A stretch of 64,000 nt of DNA from Arenicola marina (lineage: Eukaryota > Annelida > Polychaeta > Arenicolidae), in NCBI GenBank assembly GCA_964019135.1, contig OZ025248.1, positions 10,671,574 through 10,735,573 on the forward strand, given 5' to 3'. The translations under genes were made by a program, and so were the position numbers. The first letter of the stretch is position 1. Every line of letters starts with the position of its first letter. Of this stretch, positions 60,101-64,000 are shown one piece after another. The notes beneath the pieces were generated by a model. It was not told where the DNA came from, searched no databases, and saw only the letters and a list, made by a program, of their open reading frames with translations.

Positions 60101-60420
60101 AAAGTCAACATTTTTTTCCATTCAGCAGAAAAATGTTATTGTATTTGAATAAGTGTGTCTTTAATTGTATGAGGACTATGTCTGCAGAAGCGAAATTGTG
60201 TATGAACTGTACACGAAAGTACCGGTAGTTGTGTGTCAAATATGTTGGTGTTTTCTCTGAAACGAAACTTTACCTTGAAATTGTCACTGCAGGTACGTTA
60301 AGTCTGTTCTGGAAGTCAAATGTTTGTGATGCTGAACGCGCTAAGTGGTTAGGATTAAACTGTGATGGTTTATCTCTGCTCGTCATCGTATATTTTCTGG
60401 CGTATGCGGCGCTTCCATAG
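30698..60420 (+). CDS. SLMAP: Sarcolemma membrane-associated protein (FHA domain plus coiled coil), 24 proposed exons
   Basis: The exons listed in the four block entries sum to 2358 bp, or 785 residues plus stop, near the vertebrate length (about 810-830). The first 160 residues and many coiled-coil exons can be aligned by eye with vertebrate SLMAP ([53 protein letters not shown]). SLMAP is a STRIPAK subunit: its FHA domain binds phosphorylated MST1/2, which restrains Hippo signalling, and a C-terminal anchor places it on the ER, sarcolemma or centrosomal membranes (family knowledge). The start ATG at 30698 has a usable context (ACCATGTC). Exons 1-23 are firm. The last exon is a proposal, and additional C-terminal coiled-coil exons could lie beyond the window. 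Confidence 0.92.
32700..33107 (+). mobile_element. Non-autonomous inverted-repeat element flanked by TTAA, copy B (SLMAP intron 1)
   Basis: This is the inverted partner of the element at 4576-4988. Left end TTAAAGTTGCATGTCGAG, right end CTCCACATGCAACTTTAA. The internal segment with TGTCTATCCCGCGACACCAC and the palindromic CACCACAGCACTCTGTCG region is shared with copy A. No open frame of note. Confidence 0.75.
33448..33585. repeat. Short 32-bp tandem repeat
   Basis: Four imperfect units of about 32 bp: CGGACGTTTCGCCTCTCAGA followed by CATTTCGGCTAC and variants. It lies about 130 bp before the large 26-bp array. Both are in SLMAP intron 1. Confidence 0.8.
33711..37290 (+). repeat. Large 26-bp minisatellite in SLMAP intron 1, purine-rich sense strand
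   Basis: About 136 units of GAGAAGGAGGGTATTGTAGA followed by GAGGGC. Common variants are GAGTAGGC for GAGAGGGC, GAATGAGGG for GAAGGAGGG and GATGGTGAGAAGAAGGG. Near 37200 the units change to GGGTGAGTAGGATAGAGGGG and decay into GAGAGA-rich sequence by about 37440. The period is 26 bp, not a multiple of three, and no unit holds a stop codon on the minus strand. Long antisense open frames (up to 1167 codons) therefore result, but they are by-products of the repeat and not genes. The sense strand is almost all purine. Confidence 0.95.
37441..40330. other. SLMAP intron 1 segment, nothing recognised
   Basis: No exon, RNA gene or clear element was recognised. A TA-rich microsatellite lies at about 38791-38814. 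Short open frames on both strands have no family resemblance or splice context. Confidence 0.5.
40343..40530 (+). mobile_element. tRNA-derived SINE with 12-bp target-site duplication
   Basis: A 188-bp insertion bounded by the direct repeat TCAAGAGGCAAC (40331-40342 and 40531-40542). The head is tRNA-like, with an A box TGGTGTAGTGG (40356-40366) and a B box GGTTCGAATCC (40400-40410) followed by the pairing CGGGCTCGGGCACC. The body contains TGTGCACAAAAGTGGCCTAA, shared in similar form by the element at 59681. There is no poly(A) tail. The related sequence at about 41365-41380 lacks the insertion and shows the uninterrupted site. Confidence 0.85.
41340..41610 (-). mobile_element. Degenerate SINE-like repeat, related to sequence flanking 40343-40530
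   Basis: On the minus strand a B-box-like GGGTTCGAGTCCC (41416-41428 on the plus strand as GGGACTCGAACCC) is preceded by tRNA-like sequence. The segment with CAAGAGGCAACGTACTGA, GGTGGCCACTGGCATT, CTTAGTTGTC and AACGAGGTAA is repeated at 40530-40730, so both are copies of one older dispersed repeat. Confidence 0.5.
41655..41775. repeat. Long C homopolymer tracts
   Basis: C runs of about 17 (41664-41680) and about 14 (41760-41774), with a G run near 41290. Similar runs occur at about 19355, 31905 and 54293. They have G-quadruplex potential on the G-rich strand and are places where assembly length errors are likely. Confidence 0.8.
42369..42560. repeat. 51-bp tandem repeat, about four units
   Basis: Units of 50-52 bp reading ATTCGGCGTCCCAACCCACA, then a variable core with ACACCCGATGTA and a CATTGCGTACC end. 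A further partial unit (CCTAGACACCCGATGTACAC) follows at 42635, separated by a short A-tailed insertion at about 42566-42634. Confidence 0.85.
43728..43830 (+). mobile_element. Possible decayed tRNA-derived SINE head
   Basis: CGTGGCTGAGTGCATAGGGC resembles a tRNA-Leu-like A-box region. The expected B box downstream is poor (about 43797-43820). No target duplication was found. Weak call. Confidence 0.3.
45511..50360 (+). CDS. SLMAP: SLMAP exons 4-12: linker and first coiled-coil part
   Basis: Exon coordinates: 4, 45511-45595; 5, 46431-46526; 6, 46857-46928; 7, 48322-48399; 8, 48667-48729; 9, 49111-49248; 10, 49608-49718; 11, 50008-50065; 12, 50295-50360. They encode residues 133-388. Exon 4 gives [12 protein letters not shown], exon 5 [17 protein letters not shown], exon 6 [19 protein letters not shown], exon 7 [17 protein letters not shown], exon 8 [20 protein letters not shown], exon 9 [11 protein letters not shown] and exon 11 [17 protein letters not shown]. 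These are strong matches to vertebrate SLMAP in order. Exons 5-10 are all phase 0 and whole numbers of codons. The donors of exons 4 and 12 are both the first unit of a minisatellite. Confidence 0.94.
45575..46255 (+). repeat. Minisatellite that repeats the SLMAP exon 4 end and its splice donor, 14 copies
   Basis: The unit is AAGCTCGCACAGTACCTCCA|G then GTAAACTTACTTACCCCAAC and GTTATGC, 48 bp. Unit 1 is the real end of exon 4 (donor after 45595). Ten units are of the 48-bp type (one is 44 bp), then four have a divergent 53-55-bp intronic part (GTAAAGCCAGTCTTACCTGC). CAG|GT donors follow positions 45595, 45643, 45691, 45739, 45783, 45831, 45879, 45927, 45975, 46023, 46071, 46124, 46177 and 46230. 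Extension to the second donor adds 16 in-frame codons. Unit 3 has an in-frame TAG, so use of later donors would truncate the protein. Confidence 0.95.
47102..47275. repeat. Dispersed direct repeat in SLMAP intron 6, copy 1
   Basis: About 175 bp from TGCATGTGTGAGACTGAGAG to GAATGTCGTACAC, repeated in the same orientation at 47908-48081 with about 15 per cent differences. Shared landmarks are CTATATGATAGAGCTGACAT and ATCAGGACCT. No coding content. Confidence 0.8.
47610..47790 (+). mobile_element. Degenerate tRNA-derived SINE
   Basis: A perfect B box GGGTTCGAACCC (47668-47679) follows a degenerate A-box region (CCGCTCAGTTTATCTGC). Downstream, ACAAAAGCAGCCTAGAACAC recalls the tail motif of the SINE at 40343. 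No clear target duplication was found, so it is an older copy. Confidence 0.55.
47908..48081. repeat. Dispersed direct repeat in SLMAP intron 6, copy 2
   Basis: Partner of 47102-47275 in the same orientation, 806 bp away. A SINE-like sequence lies between the two copies. Confidence 0.8.
50361..51230 (+). repeat. 15-bp minisatellite starting at the SLMAP exon 12 splice donor, about 57 units
   Basis: The unit is GTGAGACCCCACACA. The first GTGAGACCCC is the 5' end of intron 12 itself (donor after 50360). Many units keep GTGAG and so remain donor-like. Variants include GTAAGACCCC, GTGAGACCTC and 14-16-bp lengths. Read through from exon 12, the array continues in frame as Ser-Glu-Thr-Pro-His repeats until a frame change, with a stop at about 50635. 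A block of about 130 bp containing GAACCCATACAGTGGG is itself duplicated (near 50522 and 50650). The long antisense frame (about 290 codons) is a by-product of the repeat. Confidence 0.95.
51598..56729 (+). CDS. SLMAP: SLMAP exons 13-23: acidic segment and modular coiled coil
   Basis: Exon coordinates: 13, 51598-51885; 14, 52038-52079; 15, 52241-52303; 16, 52533-52595; 17, 52965-53030; 18, 53368-53430; 19, 53686-53850; 20, 54104-54166; 21, 54359-54484; 22, 54943-55005; 23, 56667-56729. They encode residues 389-743. Exon 13 opens with GVQVD, as in human (GIQVD), then becomes highly acidic ([23 protein letters not shown]). Exons 14-23 are short coiled-coil modules, all entered and left in phase 1. 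Exon 19 contains a proline/serine insert ([14 protein letters not shown]) between two heptad stretches. Similarity to the vertebrate proteins is weaker here, and the assignment rests on phase, splice sites and coiled-coil character. Confidence 0.88.
54525..54735. repeat. Degenerate tandem repeat of about 55 bp in SLMAP intron 21
   Basis: Four to five imperfect units around TAGTCATAGTAACAGAACCT and GTGGGGCGC. They lie directly downstream of exon 21 but about 40 bp inside the intron, so they do not include the donor. Confidence 0.6.
55006..56666. other. SLMAP intron 22, nothing recognised
   Basis: 1.66 kb of intron with no exon that fits the phase-1 module pattern and no recognised element. 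Short open frames (for example 55796-56185 on the minus strand) have no support. Confidence 0.55.
57415..58125. repeat. 36-bp minisatellite, about 20 units, open on both strands (SLMAP intron 23)
   Basis: The unit is GAGAGCGCAAGCTTTCTATG then GTCCGCTTGGCCATAT, with a HindIII site in almost every copy. Because 36 is a multiple of three and no unit carries a stop, the plus strand reads a 12-residue repeat ([12 protein letters not shown]) over 231 codons. The minus strand reads [12 protein letters not shown] in one frame and [12 protein letters not shown] in another. A one-base deletion near 57510 breaks the frame at the left end. There is no splice context or family match, so coding use is unlikely. 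Confidence 0.9.
58730..58865. repeat. G-rich short repeat
   Basis: About three units of GGACGGGGCGGGGTGGTGCT between 58806 and 58855, in a wider G-rich stretch. G-quadruplex formation is plausible on the plus strand. It lies in the proposed last SLMAP intron. Confidence 0.7.
59205..59645. repeat. 40-bp minisatellite, about 11 units
   Basis: The unit is CGTTCTAATTACCGAAAGTA then TCTATCGTCATTATCATCAT, 40 bp. Two variants partly alternate (GTATATTTCG and GTGTCTATCG). The array grows out of a CAT/TCA-rich stretch that starts near 59025. Confidence 0.92.
59681..59870 (+). mobile_element. tRNA-derived SINE
   Basis: The head has an A box in TAGCTCAGTCGATAG and a B box GGTTCGAAT at 59734-59742. The body motif TGTGCACAAATGTGGCCAAA matches the SINE at 40343-40530, so both share a tail family with different tRNA heads. 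It is inserted next to the end of the 40-bp minisatellite. A target duplication was not found by eye. Confidence 0.7.
60293..60420 (+). CDS. SLMAP: Proposed SLMAP exon 24: C-terminal membrane anchor
   Basis: After the acceptor CACTGCAG at 60285-60292 the phase left by exon 23 (one base) continues without interruption for 41 codons to TAG at 60418-60420. The final residues [16 protein letters not shown] form one hydrophobic segment ending at the stop, the layout of a tail anchor as known for SLMAP, although the sequence is not that of the vertebrate anchors. The total then closes at 2358 bp. Doubts: the exon begins GTACGT directly after CAG, so the same site also resembles a donor, and 3.6 kb of intron separates it from exon 23. 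Confidence 0.5.
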
Positions 60421-63400
60421 TGCTACAGAATGCCTTTCGTCCTTTTTAACGTTAACGTTTTTATTACACTTTTGCCCCGGTACGTATACTTGTGGTGTGT
60501 TTTTCAGCTTCAAACTCACTTGTTTTTAATATTCCAATATCAATGTCAAAATGGAATATAAGCGAGTGTTGGTGTACGAGCTAGGACCAATAGAACCAGT
60601 AGTGTCACATTCCAATTAATCTGAGTGACCCCCCATCGCCGCTGGGTACGACCTGCGATAGTTGCTTATCGGTTTATGTACGTTATTGTGTAGAGGCCTT
60701 CCGGGCGCTCGTACTGACCCACCGCTCCCCCTCCCCCTCTCCTCGCTACACCAACACCCACCATGTTTATTATAGTCTGTTAAGGTTACTGATATGGCCA
60801 CTAACGAATCAAAATGAATCTAATGCTTATTCGCATGTCTATTTACATTGTAACCACCCGTCAGTGGTTAACTGGTATATTGAAGTAATAGTGTAATAGT
60901 ACTTGATGGCCATTGGGAACTGAGTCGGTTGTATGATCGTTTCTAGGCTGGTATGATGCCGCTACTTTAAGCACTTTATTTTGTATGCGTTTTTCTACCT
61001 TCACTTGGTAGAGTTGTCTTTTCTTGTTTACTCCATAAGTGAGAGTTTAAACTTCTTGTTTCTACGTCTTAGCATGAATTTATTAATTGACCCACGTTCA
61101 CAACCCATCATTATTTTTATCTGATTTTACATAAATATTGTACGGATAAATCAAGAAAAAATTACGTTTGAAATGTACTTAATTGGTTCCACTCTTTCAA
61201 CGTTTGTTTGCCTACGGTATTCGTTTACGAGTATGTCGCCATCGCTTCGTTTGGTGGTAGACTGATCACATGCGATCCCGTGCCAAATGCTCGTTATATC
61301 GTTCTGATATAGTACACTGTACACTGCGCGAATAGCCTCTGTATGTTAACCTTGAAGTGAATGACTGTAATAGACCTCGTGGTTTGTGTTCGTTATGCGC
61401 ATGCGTCGTTGTTTTACAATGAATTCCTTTATCATATCCTAGGAATTGTGTTTATTAATTTGTACTTGAAAAGCGTGGTAGTTTATTGTCATTGCTGCAT
61501 TTGAATATTGATGGTGCGGAAGATATAAGAGATTGTCAACGGTTCAGCATAATTACTGAAATTATGTCTTTTCGTCATTAACATGCACACGTAAATTGTA
61601 AATATACATACATACATAGAACAAGTATTGAGGAATCTGGAATTGTGGAAGGAAAAAATTATTCACTTCGTCCCCTGGTGTATAGTGAAACATGGCCTGA
61701 TTTGTTACGTGCATGTGATTGTAATTTATATATATTGACACTCTTTAAACGCCTTATTGTATAATTCAAACAGTTGTATATATACACATATACCCTACAT
61801 ATGTAGCCAATGCTTTTATGGTGTGATACGAAGAATAAATTTGTCTCTGACTTGTATATCCTAATTTCGGGTTTGGGTAGTATTTTATTTCAATTCTGGT
61901 AGTGACGACCAACTGCAAATGGTTTCATATATGTAAACGGTGAATGCAGTTCACATATTCGATCACTGAGGTTTCAGAATGGCTTTTCATGCGGTTCTGT
62001 TACTGGTGTATGTCATTTCTGGATGCCTTTTTTCCCGCCTTTGACTTATCTACGCGTTTCGTCCCTTTCTCTGCTTGAATTGCATAATTCGTTAGTCTGT
62101 AATTGAAATATACCATGTTGTATACGCGTTAACACCACTCATCCACGCTTGTAATCGGCTAACTGTTCTATGCGAGACTGTTCCTTTATTGATACAACGA
62201 TGTATTTCGGGTCGTCGACATGAGGTATCGCAGGTACATATGATCCGTGCCACGTTAATATGCTTTCAAGTTTCGCACCACATAACTAATCACGTGCAGA
62301 GGGTTACACGCTCTCCTGAGCTCCTAAATCGCACCGATAACCTTTCATTACAATTCTTGCACTTCACAAACGCTTCTGGTACAAGTACACTTGCAAATAT
62401 GTGTGCACGGCTGATGTCAGTGGGGTTAGTGTGCGACAACTATCCGAGCGACAACAAAGTGAAACCAATACACCACAACCTTCCTATGTTATATGCTACA
62501 CCGACTCCAGAGACATATCCACGTGCTATATACACTCCTCACACCTCATATGGGGCCATTTCACCAAGGGTTACTAGCTCATAACCCGATACTTGTAGAT
62601 ATTAATTCTTCCTACATTTACCAAATAGGACGATTAACGTTGTGCGAGAATTATTGGCGTCCAACGATCATAATGCAACTCTGTTCTGGACGGTATTAGA
62701 TCTAGATACTGTTACAAGATATTTATGATTATGATATTATTCGTTTCTGAACGGCCTTATGATACCGACTTTCAGCATAACGCGATTTTAGTGAAATAGT
62801 CCATAGGTGTTTATTGTAATCCGACACCATTTACCACATGGGGATGTGAGACCGTATAGCTATCCGCCTAGTTATCCGCATAGCTTGGCAGTTCAAAATT
62901 AACACTACAACATGAATAACTGTCGCCCCTGTTTAATAAGTGACGTGAAGTGTTATTTTAATTGATCGTGAATCCGATTTAATTTTGTGGCTACATTTTG
63001 ACCACATATTTATAAACTGATATGTTTTTCAGTTTGAATTTCTATATAATTACCTATATATATATGTATGTAGACGATTTTTTTTTTATTATGGATAATA
63101 TGCTTCATGCAACGAAACGTGATCCACAACGTTTACATTTCGTTGGCATTTATTCCTTGCTGACTTATATCATCGGCATTGCCACGGACACCATGTACCG
63201 GTTATTAGAGTTGAATCCTTTACCCGCTTCAACCCGTGCTTTGTATAGCCTTAAGTGGATCCTCAAGTAATCCTGCTAGTTGACTTAATGAAACTAATTG
63301 GGATGACGATAAACCCTATTTTGAAGATACGGGTGGCATATTATGTATTCCCGGGCTGTCAGCCACACACTAAACCCTGGAGCATAACTATACGTAAACA

Positions 63401-64000
63401 TCGTATATTACGGCTTCGGTGTTAATACATATAGTTTATTATTGCGAAATTATCCAAGGAAGTTGGGTCTCAATGCCGTATTTTCAATATTTCCGATACG
63501 TTTATAACAGCGCTAGTATATACTGCTTGGGAAAAGTTCATTACCATGGCACTTGTGATATCGGTGTAAGTGGTTGCTGTGGCCAACGATGATTGAATTT
63601 CGCATGCACCCCACCCTTCCACCTCCCACCCCACCTCACGAGGTATTGCTAGTTTTTCTTTGGTTGAATTATCAGTCCCGTTTGAACGTTACGCTTGGAA
63701 ACGAAATGAACATTTTTAATTCAATTGACTTTGTCATCCGTTTTTCACTTAATTGCTTACCGTCCCGCCTGATGTGCATTTTAATTAACCGTCCTTTATT
63801 ATCGCTGAATGTAAACTTAATTATTAAGTTTAGCAGCAAGGGAAATGGGATGGGGACATGGTGAGCTATGGCTTGGGCAGGACTGATAGCGCTAGTGGGT
63901 ATTTGAGGATGCGGTGTTGCAATAGCAATCAACATTATTCAACCAATCATTATCTTCCCGCCAAAACACCTGAACAATAAAAAATAGCTGACATTGTAGG
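60421..64000. other. Probable SLMAP 3' UTR and flank, no gene recognised
   Basis: No further coiled-coil or membrane exon was recognised to the window end. AATAAA hexamers at 61834-61839 and about 63976-63981 are candidate polyadenylation signals. Short open frames at 62189-62584 and 63022-63270 lack any family resemblance. Confidence 0.5.
61834..61839 (+). terminator. Candidate polyadenylation signal AATAAA
   Basis: Canonical hexamer about 1.4 kb after the proposed SLMAP stop, followed within 20 bp by a T/G-containing stretch (TTTGTCTCTGACTTG). Only the hexamer and its position support it. Confidence 0.35.

Noticed and set aside
61618..61665. A short plus-strand segment after a possible AG acceptor reading EQVLRNLELWKEK, considered as an extra SLMAP coiled-coil exon
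   Set aside because: The upstream sequence is not a convincing acceptor, no donor follows in the right phase, and it lies downstream of the proposed stop.
62189..62584. Open frame of 131 codons on the plus strand
   Set aside because: No domain, no splice sites in phase and a composition like the surrounding non-coding DNA.

Overview
The window looks like animal nuclear DNA from an invertebrate deuterostome. Two genes are split into many short exons with GT-AG introns, at moderate GC, among many minisatellites, tRNA-derived SINEs and non-autonomous DNA transposons. I favour a cephalochordate (amphioxus, Branchiostoma-like), because the proteins are close to the vertebrate versions and because minisatellites sit on exon/intron junctions. 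That assignment is inference, and another invertebrate is possible. No prokaryotic features, no true tRNA or rRNA gene and no CRISPR array were seen.

Layout: (1) 1-8999: no gene recognised; repeat-derived DNA downstream of gene 1, including a 413-bp TTAA-flanked inverted-repeat element at 4576-4988. (2) 9000-18706, minus strand: a complete 20-exon DENND6 gene (575 codons), a DENN-domain Rab exchange factor. (3) 18707-30697: head-to-head intergenic region holding two copies of a G-rich inverted-repeat element and a 2.47-kb unit repeated three times in tandem (22083-29480), each unit carrying a 119-120-bp hAT-like foldback element. (4) 30698-60420, plus strand: SLMAP, 24 proposed exons (785 codons) with an N-terminal FHA domain, an acidic segment, a coiled-coil rod and a proposed hydrophobic C-terminal exon. 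Its 13.6-kb first intron carries a 26-bp purine-strand minisatellite of about 3.5 kb and several SINEs. (5) 60421-64000: probable 3' UTR and flank, no gene seen.

All coding joins were checked by hand. The 20 DENND6 exons sum to 1728 bp and the 24 SLMAP exons to 2358 bp, both exact multiples of three, with reading phase kept at every junction. SLMAP is known as a tail-anchored STRIPAK subunit whose FHA domain binds phosphorylated MST1/2. DENND6 proteins activate Rab14 and related Rabs in endosomal recycling. To my recollection the two genes are also head-to-head neighbours on human 3p14.3, which would make this an ancient conserved pair.

The most unusual observation is in SLMAP. Two minisatellites, 14 copies of about 48-53 bp after exon 4 and about 57 copies of about 15 bp after exon 12, begin exactly at a 5' splice site and repeat it. 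Each gives an array of near-identical candidate donors whose main period is a multiple of three. A second oddity is that the coiled-coil rod is built from symmetric phase-1 exons of exactly 63 bp (three heptads) or close to it.
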